Assembly: GCA_944324805.1 (NCBI GenBank) | Contig: CALUXS010000011.1 | Coordinates: 1-55,556 of the forward strand | DNA from: an uncultured Acholeplasmatales bacterium | GTDB taxonomy: Bacteria > Bacillota_I > Bacilli_A > Acholeplasmatales > Anaeroplasmataceae | DNA length: 55,556 nucleotides | Direction: 5' to 3' | In this document: positions 36,375-44,969 of the stretch, piece after piece | Numbering within the stretch: position 1 is the first letter of the stretch | Layout: each line of letters starts with the position of its first letter | Made by a program: the position numbers and the translations under genes | Notes under the pieces: generated by a model | What the model saw: only the letters and a program-made list of their open reading frames with translations | Told to the model about the DNA's origin: nothing | The model's database searches: none

Positions 36375-37628
36375 ATGATGGGACTTTTAGCAAAACATTC
36401 AGTAGTTAAGCATGATAGTTCAACAATTTTACAAAAAGCAGCAATAGCTAAGGAAGCAAAAAAGAAGGATCCAAGTGTAATAAATGCGACTATTGGTATG
36501 CTTTATGGTGAGGATGAAAAATTCTATACATTTAAGTGTGTAACTGAAGCAGAAAAAGAGGTTATGGGCCAAGAACGTTATGGTTATGCAAATACAATTG
36601 GTACTAAATCTTTCTTAGATGGCGTAGAATCTTGGGTTTTCCAGGATTATGAAAAGGAAATGAAAAGTGTTATGCATGTAAAAACATTAGCTACTCCTGG
36701 TGGTAGTGGTGCGTTAAGCAATTCATTTTCTAACTATTTAAATCCTGGTGAGAAGGTTTTACTTCCAAATTATATGTGGGGAAACTATATGCAAGTTGCC
36801 TATGAAAATTATTTAGGCTATGAAACTTATGATATGTTTACAAAGGAAGGCACCTTTAATACCGCTGATTTAAAACAAAAATGCCTAGAATTAAAAAAGG
36901 AACAAGGCAGGGTAATGCTAGTTATTAATGATCCATGTCATAATCCAACCGGATACTCAATGACTCATGAAGAATGGATAATGCTAGTTACAATCATTAA
37001 TGATTTATCAAGAGATGGAACTCCTTTTATTTTAGTTTATGATATGGCATATATAGACTATGATAAAAATGGTCTTGAGGCTTCAAGAGATAATATCCGT
37101 TTATTTGAAACATTCAATGATAATGTTTTAACAATTTTATGTTTCAGTGGCTCTAAAACATTAGGTTTATATGGCTTACGTATTGGAGCTATGATTGGTG
37201 TAACTAAAACAAAAGAAGCGATTGATGATTTCGTCAATTCATCTCAGTATTCAGCTCGTACAAAATATAGTATGGCAACTACATATGGTATGAATTTAAT
37301 AGGCACAATTTTCACTAATCCTACTTATAAGAAAATGTTTTTAGAAGAATTAGCTGATGTAAGAGAAATGCTTGTAAAAAGATCTAATGCCTTTATTGAA
37401 GAGGCTAAAAAGTATAATATTCCAACCTTACCTTTTAAATGTGGTTTCTTTGTGACAATATTATGCGAAAAAGATGAGGCATTATATGACTATTTAGCCT
37501 CTAAAGGAGTATATGTAGTTCCATTAGGAGGAAGCATTAGAATTACATTAGCTGCCATAAATGAGGAAAATTGCAAGAAATTACCAAAACTTATTAGGGA
37601 AGCCTTTGACTATGTCAACAATAACTAA
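36375..37628 (+). CDS. PLP-dependent aminotransferase (aspartate/aromatic type)
   Basis: This protein of about 416 residues is a class I/II fold-type I aminotransferase. The PLP Lys is in FSGSKTLGLYGLRIGAMIG. INDPCHNPTGYSM carries the conserved Asn-Pro-Thr-Gly, and LVYDMAYIDY has the Asp that binds the pyridine ring. The group resembles aspartate/aromatic aminotransferases; the amino donor is not certain. ATG at 36375 or 36378 may be used (AAGGAAGG upstream). The AAC(3)-family gene overlaps its 3' end by 17 bases. Confidence 0.88.
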   Translation: MMGLLAKHSVVKHDSSTILQKAAIAKEAKKKDPSVINATIGMLYGEDEKFYTFKCVTEAEKEVMGQERYGYANTIGTKSFLDGVESWVFQDYEKEMKSVMHVKTLATPGGSGALSNSFSNYLNPGEKVLLPNYMWGNYMQVAYENYLGYETYDMFTKEGTFNTADLKQKCLELKKEQGRVMLVINDPCHNPTGYSMTHEEWIMLVTIINDLSRDGTPFILVYDMAYIDYDKNGLEASRDNIRLFETFNDNVLTILCFSGSKTLGLYGLRIGAMIGVTKTKEAIDDFVNSSQYSARTKYSMATTYGMNLIGTIFTNPTYKKMFLEELADVREMLVKRSNAFIEEAKKYNIPTLPFKCGFFVTILCEKDEALYDYLASKGVYVVPLGGSIRITLAAINEENCKKLPKLIREAFDYVNNN

Positions 37629-38391
37629 GGAAAGCCTTATTTTAGATTTAAAAAAGGCAGGGTTAAAACCTACGGATACAGTACTTGTTCATTCTTCTAT
37701 GAAAAAGATTGGGAAAATTGATGCTAATGTAGTTTTAGATGCCTTAATGGAATATTTTAAGGATGGATTATTACTACTACCAACTCATACGTGGGCTAAT
37801 ATTAAAGAGCCTTTTGCAACCTTTGATGTAGAAAAAAGTATGCCTTGCGTAGGTATTTTACCAACTTTAATGTTAAAAAGATCTAATACCTATCGTTCTC
37901 TTCATCCTACTCATAGTATTTGTGCATATGGTAAAGATGCTATAAATTATATTAAAGGAGAAGAACTATTAACTACTCCATGTGATCCTAAAGGGGTATA
38001 TGGTAGGCTTTTTGCAAGAGATGCTAAAATTCTTTTGATTGGTGTTAATCATGTTAAAAATACATATATTCATAGTGTTGAAGAAAGCTTTGATGTTGAA
38101 AATAGAATTGCTCTTAATAGTACCCCATATTATATAAACGATAAAGGTAGAGTTATTTTAGTTAACTTACATCGTCACTATTGCTCATTACATCCACATG
38201 TATCAGAATGCTATCAAAGGCTAGAGGAAGCTTTTATTTATAATAAGGCTGAAATAACTTCTAAATTTGGTGATGCTGATATGATTGTTTGTAATGCTAG
38301 AGGTATTTACAATACAGTTAGTAAAATTTTAGCGCATGAGAAGCAATCATTAGTTGAATTAGAGGAAATACCAAGCTCTTGGTGGAGCTAG
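37612..38391 (+). CDS. AAC(3)-family (antibiotic N-acetyltransferase-like) protein
   Basis: This 259-residue protein belongs to the AAC(3)/YokD/FrbF family of acetyl-CoA-dependent enzymes. The motifs DTVLVHSSMKKIG, LPTHTW, SLHPTHSICAYG and LIGVNHVKNTYIHSVEE match, including the catalytic His and the Glu. Many family members act on small amines unrelated to resistance, so the aminoglycoside link is weak. ATG at 37612 lies within the aminotransferase end, with GGGA upstream. Co-transcription with an aminotransferase suggests modification of an amino-acid-derived metabolite (inference). Confidence 0.85.
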   Translation: MSTITKESLILDLKKAGLKPTDTVLVHSSMKKIGKIDANVVLDALMEYFKDGLLLLPTHTWANIKEPFATFDVEKSMPCVGILPTLMLKRSNTYRSLHPTHSICAYGKDAINYIKGEELLTTPCDPKGVYGRLFARDAKILLIGVNHVKNTYIHSVEESFDVENRIALNSTPYYINDKGRVILVNLHRHYCSLHPHVSECYQRLEEAFIYNKAEITSKFGDADMIVCNARGIYNTVSKILAHEKQSLVELEEIPSSWWS

Positions 38392-38405
38392 TATTTCCTT
38401 TTTTT
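38364..38405 (+). terminator. Terminator overlapping the AAC(3)-family stop
   Basis: GGAAATACCAAGCTC inside the last codons pairs with GAGCTAGTATTTCC (one bulge) across the stop, followed by seven T. The 5' arm is coding. Confidence 0.88.
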
Positions 38406-38497
38406 GATATTTAGTATCATTTACACAATATTTTCATAACTTTTAATTTTATAATAGTGTATACTTTTCACGCATTAAATAAGAAAGGAATTTATAG

Positions 38498-41176
38498 ATG
38501 AAAAGATTTATTTTAACATTTATTATTCTTCTTAGCTCAATTACTATTTATAGCTGTAAAAAAGAAGAAATAATTGATATCTCAAACATTAGCTTTAATG
38601 ATAAAAGTTATGTTTATGACGGAAAAGAAAAAACAATAGAAATAGAAGGAAATTTACCTGAAAATGTTAGTGTATCATATCGTGATAATAAAAGAATTGA
38701 AATAGGAAGTGTTACTGCAGCGGCAACACTTAAGAATACAAAAAATGATACTATTTTAAAGGAATTATATGCGACATTAACAATTTTAGAACCAACAATT
38801 GATTTAGATAATATTAGCTATACTGATTCAATTATTCCATATGATGGTCAAATGCATGAGTTATTGCTAACAGGTAACATTCCTGCAGGATATGAGGTTA
38901 AATATTATAATAATACTTTAACTAATCCTGGTGTAACAATTGCTAAAGCAGAAATTATTAATTATAAAGGTATTGTTATTAAAGAATATGAGGCATCTTT
39001 AACAATTCTAGAGGATAATGAGATTAAATTTGATTATTTAAATGAATTGAAGCTAGATTATACGGCAGTTGGTTATAAAAATTTAGTTTATAATCAAGAT
39101 TTAGATGGAAATAGACTTTCTTTAAATGATAGTGGTAAAGAAAGAGAATTTGAAAATGGTATTTTTGCTCATGCTAATTCTACAATTATTTTAGATAATA
39201 TAAAAGGGATGGGGTATGAGACATTTACAAGTTATATCGGTATTAATAAAACCGGAAGAGTTAGAGAAGGCGCTACGTTAGAATTTAAAATATTTGTCGA
39301 TAATAAGTTAGTGTATAGTAGTGGTAAAATGACTAAAAGCTCTAGTATGCAATTTGTAGAAATTGATATTAAAGGAGCAAATAGATTAACTCTATATGCG
39401 GATAGTATTGATAATAATGGTTTAGATCATGCTACTTACTGCGAACCTAAACTTACATATCGTAGTAGTGTAGGGCCTAAAATTGTTGTAAGTGATATTA
39501 CAATTCCTAGCAAATACCAATTAACTAGTGATAATATTTTAGAAGTATTTTCTGCCTATGACAAAACAGGTACAAAATTAGAAGAAGATATTTCTTATAG
39601 TTTAACTAAAATAAATGATGAATTGTATAAAGTTAAATATTATGTAATAAATAATGGTATGATAAATTCAAAAGAAGTTTCTTTAAATATTTTAAATGAA
39701 GATAGATTTATAAAAAAACTTACCCTAGAAGAGTTAAAAAAGCCATTTGCTAATTACTTATATTATGGCTATTGGCTTCTATCAACAGAAGGAAGAAAGG
39801 CATATGATTTAATATTAAATGGCCTTTTAAATGTATCATTAGAAGATAGCGATAAAACAACAATTACTTTTAAGCTTCAAGATAATGATATTTATGTTTA
39901 TCCAAGTGAAGCAACCCTAATAAAAAAATATATGTCATATGATGAATCACGAGTTTACTTTACCTATTATTGGCGTGAAGGTGATAATGCAGGTGTTAGC
40001 TATACAACTAAAAATGGTTTAATAGATACAATAACCTTTAAACTTTATAATGGTAGTGGAGGATATTATTATAATCATAATTTAGATGAAATTTATCAAA
40101 ATGGTGAAGATTTAGTTTCCTCTTGGTTAGTTGATTTAAAAGATGATATGACAGATTTTCAAGCTTTAAACATAGTTCAAAGGAAACTACAAAATAGTAC
40201 AAGCTATGCTAATGTTAATTATGCAGATGGCTTTTATGGTGTTTTTATCAATAAAAATGCGATATGCTCAGGTTATTCTAAAGGTCTAGAATATGTATGT
40301 CATAGGCTTGGCATAAAGGTTTTATATGATGTTGGTTATGCTGGCGCAGCTCATGCATGGAATAGAGTAATGCTAGATGGAAATTGGTATATGAATGATG
40401 CTACTTGGGGATTATCATTTGAAGGTGAGGATTATTTTGCAAGCTCAGGAAGATATTCTTATTATAATTATGCAAAGATGCCTAAACTTGTAGAGAAAAG
40501 ATATAATACTAATTTAACTAAATACCCTTTAATTAGTATTTTAGAAACAAACTTCTTATTAGTTAAAGGAGAAGAATTTGACATTAATAAATATTTAAGA
40601 ATAGATTCTAGTGTTTCAAATATTGTAGAAATTACTAAAATTGAAGGAGATCTTTCTTTAGAAAACTCAGGAACATTTATAAGAAAAATAAAGGTATTTA
40701 CGAATATCGGTAACACACTTGAGGCTGATTTAACATTTAATGTTATGAATAATAAATTTAGTGTTCTAAAGGAAAACACTACTATACCTACAAATTCAGA
40801 AACTAGTTTTTTTGATGAGCTATATTTGTGGAATGGAATAGCAGAAGAAAAGTTTACAGGCTTTAAAATGAAAGCAATAAGTAATAAAAATGCTACAATT
40901 TCTATTGATGTAGATAATGCTAAAGCATTCTCAATTTACTTTAGTATTGATAAATCAATTAGAGATAACGTTCCTTGGGGAAGCTATGCAAATGCTACTG
41001 TTTTATTTTATATAGATGATAACTTAGTTTCTACATATAATAATATTGGTTGGAAAACACCATATAATTATGAAACTATTTTAATTCCTGAAGGAAGTAA
41101 GAAAATTACTATTGAAGTAGTGGGTAGTTCAGGACAAGATAGAGTAGCTTTTGGTAGTCCAACATTATATAACTAA
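38498..41176 (+). CDS. Lipoprotein with NPCBM and transglutaminase-like domains
   Basis: This 892-residue protein has a lipoprotein signal (TIYSC, Cys20). Two repeated Ig-like modules follow (VYDGKEKTIEIEGNLPEN and PYDGQMHELLLTGNIPAG, about 30-165). An NPCBM carbohydrate-binding-type domain follows (about 190-330, with GIFAHANSTI and YIGINKTGR). A transglutaminase-like domain has the complete triad Cys590 (NAICSGYSKG), His619 (AAHAWN) and Asp634 (NDATWG). A C-terminal NPCBM-like domain ends the protein. It probably acts on cell-wall peptides or surface glycans as a protease or crosslinker (inference). Confidence 0.88.
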   Translation: MKRFILTFIILLSSITIYSCKKEEIIDISNISFNDKSYVYDGKEKTIEIEGNLPENVSVSYRDNKRIEIGSVTAAATLKNTKNDTILKELYATLTILEPTIDLDNISYTDSIIPYDGQMHELLLTGNIPAGYEVKYYNNTLTNPGVTIAKAEIINYKGIVIKEYEASLTILEDNEIKFDYLNELKLDYTAVGYKNLVYNQDLDGNRLSLNDSGKEREFENGIFAHANSTIILDNIKGMGYETFTSYIGINKTGRVREGATLEFKIFVDNKLVYSSGKMTKSSSMQFVEIDIKGANRLTLYADSIDNNGLDHATYCEPKLTYRSSVGPKIVVSDITIPSKYQLTSDNILEVFSAYDKTGTKLEEDISYSLTKINDELYKVKYYVINNGMINSKEVSLNILNEDRFIKKLTLEELKKPFANYLYYGYWLLSTEGRKAYDLILNGLLNVSLEDSDKTTITFKLQDNDIYVYPSEATLIKKYMSYDESRVYFTYYWREGDNAGVSYTTKNGLIDTITFKLYNGSGGYYYNHNLDEIYQNGEDLVSSWLVDLKDDMTDFQALNIVQRKLQNSTSYANVNYADGFYGVFINKNAICSGYSKGLEYVCHRLGIKVLYDVGYAGAAHAWNRVMLDGNWYMNDATWGLSFEGEDYFASSGRYSYYNYAKMPKLVEKRYNTNLTKYPLISILETNFLLVKGEEFDINKYLRIDSSVSNIVEITKIEGDLSLENSGTFIRKIKVFTNIGNTLEADLTFNVMNNKFSVLKENTTIPTNSETSFFDELYLWNGIAEEKFTGFKMKAISNKNATISIDVDNAKAFSIYFSIDKSIRDNVPWGSYANATVLFYIDDNLVSTYNNIGWKTPYNYETILIPEGSKKITIEVVGSSGQDRVAFGSPTLYN

Positions 41177-41184
41177 TTACAAAT

Positions 41185-41214
41185 CCCATAATTTCCCATA
41201 ATTTATACATAATT
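41185..41214 (+). promoter_or_regulatory. Three direct repeats, candidate response-regulator site
   Basis: CATAATT occurs at 41187, 41197 and 41208, spaced 10 and 11 bases, one helical turn. The first two are parts of a perfect tandem CCCATAATTT repeat. OmpR-type regulators bind such repeats, and one is encoded at 41404. The last repeat sits where a -35 would be for the -10 TATACT at 41232. Confidence 0.5.
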
Positions 41215-41242
41215 AATAGAGAATTATTTAATATACTCTAGG

Positions 41243-41370
41243 TGTCTTCTAAGGAAGACATATCTATCACTCTCCCTTAAAAAATGATAGATACTTTTTC
41301 ATAAGCAAACTATAACTCTCCCAGATAAAGGCCGACTTAAACTTTTTTAGGTTGGTCTTTATCACTTTTT
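41243..41370 (+). ncRNA. Candidate small RNA with C-rich motifs
   Basis: A -10-like TATACT (41232-41237) has no good -35 but precedes an ordered structured region: hairpin TGTCTTC-TAAG-GAAGACA (41243-41260), hairpin with arms TATCTATCA and TGATAGATA (41261-41293) and a strong terminal hairpin (41324-41363) with T-rich tail. ACTCTCCC occurs twice, once in the second loop and once in a single-stranded stretch. Such C-rich stretches can pair with Shine-Dalgarno sequences, as in RsaE/RoxS-type sRNAs. It could alternatively be a leader of the two-component operon. Confidence 0.45.
41324..41370 (+). terminator. Strong terminator ahead of two-component system
   Basis: An 18 bp stem (41324-41341 with 41346-41363; arms start GATAAAGG and end GTCTTTATC) contains three G-U pairs, a four-base loop and then a T-rich tail. 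Its 3' arm also supplies the -35 of the next promoter. Confidence 0.88.
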
Positions 41371-41380
41371 ATAGTATAAT
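41352..41380 (+). promoter_or_regulatory. Promoter of two-component operon
   Basis: TTGGTC (41352-41357), 17 bases and TATAAT (41375-41380). The -35 lies inside the 3' arm of the preceding terminator hairpin. Confidence 0.65.
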
Positions 41381-41403
41381 TTAAGTAAGAAAGAAGGGTT
41401 ACG

Positions 41404-42069
41404 ATGTATAAAATTGCCGTTGTTGAAGATGAAAAGGACTTAGGAAGTTTATTAATAAAATATCTAGAAAAGGAAGGATATGAGGCAACCTTATTTACAA
41501 ATGGTGAAGATGCCTTAAAAAATGCAGCTATTCCTTTTCATTTATGGATCTTAGATATAATGCTACCTGGTGTTACATCAGGCTATGATCTTATTAAGGA
41601 AATTAGAAAAGTAAAACCAGAAATGCCAGTGATTTTCACATCAGCTCGTGATCAAGATATTGATAAAATTATGGGACTTGAATTAGGTTCTGATGATTAT
41701 TTGGCAAAACCATATTCTCCAAAGGAATTAATGTTAAGAATAAAAAGATTGTTAGAGCGTTGTTATAAAGCTTCAAAGGAACATGATACTATTTCTTATG
41801 AAGGTTATGTAATTGATTTAGAAAAGCGTTCGGTAATGTTAGATAATGAAATCATTGTTCTGACATCTAAGGAATATGACCTACTTTGTTACTTAATTGA
41901 AAATAAGAATAAAGCCTTAGCACGTGAACAAATTATAACTCACGTTTGGGGTGATGATTATTTTGGTAGTGATAGAGTAGTAGATGATTTACTACGAAGA
42001 TTAAGAAGTAAAATGCCAAAAATTAATATAGAAACTATTTATGGCTATGGGTATCGATTATTATGGTAA
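41404..42069 (+). CDS. OmpR/PhoB-family response regulator
   Basis: This 221-residue protein has a receiver domain with VVEDEKD acidic pocket, phosphoacceptor Asp in LWILDIMLPG, and the KPYSPKEL lysine. A winged-helix DNA-binding domain follows (TSKEYDLLCYLIENK, then RVVDDLLRRLRSK and GYGYRL). AGAAGGG precedes the start. The kinase gene overlaps the last seven bases, so the two form a coupled pair. The CATAATT repeats upstream are a possible binding site. Confidence 0.95.
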   Translation: MYKIAVVEDEKDLGSLLIKYLEKEGYEATLFTNGEDALKNAAIPFHLWILDIMLPGVTSGYDLIKEIRKVKPEMPVIFTSARDQDIDKIMGLELGSDDYLAKPYSPKELMLRIKRLLERCYKASKEHDTISYEGYVIDLEKRSVMLDNEIIVLTSKEYDLLCYLIENKNKALAREQIITHVWGDDYFGSDRVVDDLLRRLRSKMPKINIETIYGYGYRLLW

Positions 42070-43373
42070 ATATTAAACGTGGTTTAACCTCTAAAATATT
42101 CTTTTTATTTTTTTCAGTAATAATAATTGCGTTTGGCTTTGTTACGGTAGTAGTAATATATTCATTGCAAAATATAAGTACTGATGAACTTTATTATAGA
42201 TTACATGCGTATTGTGACATTACATCTTATGACTGGCGAAATGGTAAAGAAGTTAGACCTGGAAATGAAACGGGTTATACATATGGAATTACTCAAGGAA
42301 TGGTAGATCAAAATGGTAACATATTAGTTAGTACCATTATTCAACGTAATATGGATAAATATTTTAGTGAATCAGAATTTCAACAATTCATTGATAATGT
42401 AGTTGTTGGTAAAGGACACTATATTGATCAAGAAAAGGATGACCTCTATTATGTTTATCAAGTTGATCCTGAGACTAGATATTTTATCATTATGATGGTC
42501 GATGATATGTATTCAAATTACTTTACGCAAAGAGTAGTTATCCAAATAGTTTTGATATTTGTTGTTGTTATAATTCTTATTTCAACTATTGTATCTAGCT
42601 GGGTTACAAGGTTAGTAAAGAGAATACAAGGTATTCAAGAACATGTAAAAACAATGAGTAAAAATAAGTATGAGAAAAATTATATTGATGATGGTGATGA
42701 TGAAATAGCGGACCTATCATTGAGTATTGAAAATATGCGTCTTGAAATAAAGCAAGCTGAGGACACTAAAAGAGAAATGCTACAAAATATTAGTCATGAC
42801 TTTAAAACTCCAATAGCAGTTATTAAAAGTTATGGTGAGGCTATTCAAGATGGCGTTTTGACAGATGAAGCTGCAGGAATAATAATTAAACAAGCAGACT
42901 TACTGAAATCTAAGGTTAATCAATTATTACAATATAATAGGTTAGAATATCTAAATAAAGATGGCGAATTTGAAAATGTTAATCTAAAAGAGGTATGTCA
43001 AGAAATAATTAATAATCGAAAAATTGGCTCAGAAATAAAATTTGAATCTAATCTAGAAGATTGTTATTTTTTAGGCTATCGTGAAAACTTTAATACAGTT
43101 ATAGATAATATTGTTGATAATGCACTACGTTATGCAAAAACAAAAATTGTAATTACTACAAAGAAGAATAAAGTAACAATATATAATGATGGTGAGGCTA
43201 TTGAAGAAAAATTCTTAGATACTAATTTTAAACCATACGAAAAAGGTTCTAAAGGACAATTTGGTTTAGGTATGAGTATTGTTAAGAAGACTCTTGATTT
43301 CTTCAATTTAAATCTTGCAGTTTATAATGAACAATATGGTGGAGTATCATTTGTCATTTATAAAGTAGAATGA
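42063..43373 (+). CDS. Sensor histidine kinase
   Basis: This 436-residue kinase has one N-terminal membrane helix (about 9-33), an extracytoplasmic sensor loop of about 125 residues, a second helix (about 160-185) and a HAMP region. The H box is MLQNISHDFKTPIAVIKSYG with the phosphorylated His. The ATPase has the N box NIVDNALRYA and the G box FGLGMSIVKKT. It should phosphorylate the overlapping response regulator. The signal is unknown; envelope stress or a peptide is plausible. Confidence 0.94.
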   Translation: MVNIKRGLTSKIFFLFFSVIIIAFGFVTVVVIYSLQNISTDELYYRLHAYCDITSYDWRNGKEVRPGNETGYTYGITQGMVDQNGNILVSTIIQRNMDKYFSESEFQQFIDNVVVGKGHYIDQEKDDLYYVYQVDPETRYFIIMMVDDMYSNYFTQRVVIQIVLIFVVVIILISTIVSSWVTRLVKRIQGIQEHVKTMSKNKYEKNYIDDGDDEIADLSLSIENMRLEIKQAEDTKREMLQNISHDFKTPIAVIKSYGEAIQDGVLTDEAAGIIIKQADLLKSKVNQLLQYNRLEYLNKDGEFENVNLKEVCQEIINNRKIGSEIKFESNLEDCYFLGYRENFNTVIDNIVDNALRYAKTKIVITTKKNKVTIYNDGEAIEEKFLDTNFKPYEKGSKGQFGLGMSIVKKTLDFFNLNLAVYNEQYGGVSFVIYKVE

Positions 43374-43422
43374 TATCTTGCAAATAAAGGTAAGATGTGA
43401 TATATTTAACCCGCACCAAAAA

Positions 43423-43463
43423 AGACAGTTCGTGACCATCCTGTCTCTAAACAAAACTAGGGA
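43423..43463 (+). promoter_or_regulatory. PreQ1-I riboswitch aptamer
   Basis: P1 arms AGACAG (43423-43428) and CTGTCT (43441-43446) enclose a 12-base loop TTCGTGACCATC. An A-rich tail CTAAACAAAACTAGGG follows, close to the tail of known preQ1-I aptamers (AACAAAAC-x-AGGG in the Thermoanaerobacter example). Loop ACC and tail GGG can form the pseudoknot. It precedes a VUT-family transporter, a known preQ1 target. Confidence 0.85.
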
Positions 43464-43466
43464 GAT

Positions 43467-43488
43467 GGGCGCCTAGTGCGCCTTTTTT
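43467..43488 (+). terminator. PreQ1 riboswitch terminator
   Basis: GGCGC-CTAGT-GCGCC with six T. The loop-side CCTAG (43472-43476) could instead pair with CTAGG in the aptamer tail (43457-43461), an antiterminator. Ligand binding would sequester the tail and favour termination (off-switch). Confidence 0.85.
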
Positions 43489-43525
43489 CTTGGAAATGGC
43501 CACTACTTTTAGTTGGAGGTTCAAG

Positions 43526-44278
43526 ATGAGAAAAAAAATAAAAGAAGAATTAAAAGAGTTTAAACTACTTTTAAGGTCAATACCAGGAGTAGTAGTAGCT
43601 CTTTTCATTGCCTCAGTAATGGCAATGAATTTATTAGCTAACAAGAGTATTAATTTACCATTTTCTTGGTTAGCTTTAGATTGTGGAATTATTGTATCGT
43701 GGTTTGCTTTTTTAGCAATGGATGTTATTACAAAACGTTTTGGTCCTAAAGCAGCTACAGAAATTTCAATCTTAGCAATTTTAGTAAACTTATTATTTTC
43801 CTTAATTTTCTTCATAGGAAGTATAATTCCAGGTGTGTGGGGAGAATCTTATATTCCAGGTAGCGAAGATATTATTAATGGTGCCTTAAATAATACTTTT
43901 GGCGGAACTTGGTATGTAATATTAGGTAGTACAATTGCATTTTTAGCTTCAGCATTTGTTAATAATTTTTCTAATTTTGCAGTAGGAAAAATATTTAAGA
44001 AAAATCCTGATGGAGCAGTAGCTTATTTTTCAAGGACATACGTTTCAACATGCTTAGGACAATTTGTAGATAACTTATTGTTTGCATTAATAGTTAGTCA
44101 TGTGTTTTTTGGTTGGACTCTTATTCAATGTATTACATGTGCTTTAACAGGAATGGTAGTTGAACTTTTATGGGAAGCTCTTTTCTCATATTTTGGTTAT
44201 AGAGTAAATCAAAAATGGCAAACTGAAAATGTCGGAAATGAATATTTGACTTATAGAAAATTAAAGGAGGCAAACTAA
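43526..44278 (+). CDS. VUT-family queuosine-precursor transporter
   Basis: This 250-residue membrane protein has about six to seven hydrophobic helices and the Vut_1/YhhQ-type blocks WFAFLAMDVITKRFGPKAA and YFSRTYVSTCLGQFVDN. The family imports queuine, preQ0 or preQ1 for tRNA queuosine synthesis. ATG at 43526 follows TTGGAGG, whereas an upstream TTG lies in the leader. A preQ1 riboswitch controls it. The SDR gene downstream starts immediately after the stop and would share the riboswitch. Confidence 0.92.
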   Translation: MRKKIKEELKEFKLLLRSIPGVVVALFIASVMAMNLLANKSINLPFSWLALDCGIIVSWFAFLAMDVITKRFGPKAATEISILAILVNLLFSLIFFIGSIIPGVWGESYIPGSEDIINGALNNTFGGTWYVILGSTIAFLASAFVNNFSNFAVGKIFKKNPDGAVAYFSRTYVSTCLGQFVDNLLFALIVSHVFFGWTLIQCITCALTGMVVELLWEALFSYFGYRVNQKWQTENVGNEYLTYRKLKEAN

Positions 44279-44926
44279 TTGAAGGTATTAATAACAGGAA
44301 CATCAAATGGTATAGGAAAAGCTATAGCTTTAGAATTCTTAGAACATAATCATGATGTTATTGGAATTGATATTTTGCCACAAACTATTAACAATCCTAA
44401 ATATACACATATTATAAAGGACATTTATAATGATGAATTACCAGAAATATCTGAAGTAGAGATATTAATAAACAACGCTGGTGTACAAAATAGTAGTGAC
44501 GATATTGATATCAACCTAAAAGGAACAATAAAGGTTACAGAAAAATATGCTTTTAATTCTAATATCAAAAGTGTTTTATTTATAGCTTCTAGCAGTGGAA
44601 GTACAGGTGCAGAATTCCCATTATACGCAGCTAGTAAGGGTGGAATGATTGCATATATGAAAAATATTGCAATTAGAATTGCTAAATATAATGCTACTTC
44701 TAATAGTTTATCTCCTGGTGGTGTAATAACTGATTTAAATAAACATATATTAGAAGATGAAAAACTTTGGAATGAGGTAATCAATGAAGCCTTGTTAAAA
44801 AAGTGGGCTAGTGTAGAAGAAATAGCAAAGTGGGCATACTTCGTAACAGTTATTAACAAATCAATGACAGCACAAGATATTCTAATTGATAATGGGGAAG
44901 CAGCAAACTTTAATTTTGTTTGGTAA
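44279..44926 (+). CDS. Short-chain dehydrogenase/reductase
   Basis: This 215-residue SDR has the NAD(P) motif TGTSNGIGKA, the NNAG motif (INNAGVQNS), the catalytic Ser region IASSSGSTG and YAASK with Tyr and Lys. It begins with TTG directly after the transporter stop, with AGGAGG upstream. The substrate is unknown. Being in the preQ1-controlled transcript is odd for an SDR, although it could act on a queuosine-related or unrelated carbonyl. Confidence 0.9.
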   Translation: MKVLITGTSNGIGKAIALEFLEHNHDVIGIDILPQTINNPKYTHIIKDIYNDELPEISEVEILINNAGVQNSSDDIDINLKGTIKVTEKYAFNSNIKSVLFIASSSGSTGAEFPLYAASKGGMIAYMKNIAIRIAKYNATSNSLSPGGVITDLNKHILEDEKLWNEVINEALLKKWASVEEIAKWAYFVTVINKSMTAQDILIDNGEAANFNFVW

Positions 44927-44928
44927 AT

Positions 44929-44955
44929 AAAAAGGGTAGGCATTACGCCTACCCT
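44929..44955. terminator. Bidirectional terminator between SDR and pduL
   Basis: Perfect arms AGGGTAGGC and GCCTACCCT with a five-base loop; T-rich on both strands. Confidence 0.9.
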
Positions 44956-44969
44956 AATTTATTTTAAAA

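Noticed and set aside
37612-38391. Aminoglycoside resistance gene
   Set aside because: Membership of the AAC(3) fold family alone does not show resistance; the operon context with an aminotransferase suggests metabolism.
41404-43373. VraSR/BceRS-type system with adjacent ABC transporter
   Set aside because: No transporter genes flank this two-component pair, and the kinase has a large sensor loop unlike the BceS intramembrane type.
44425-44943. Minus-strand frame over the SDR gene
   Set aside because: Antisense to a clear SDR with intact motifs; no own signals.
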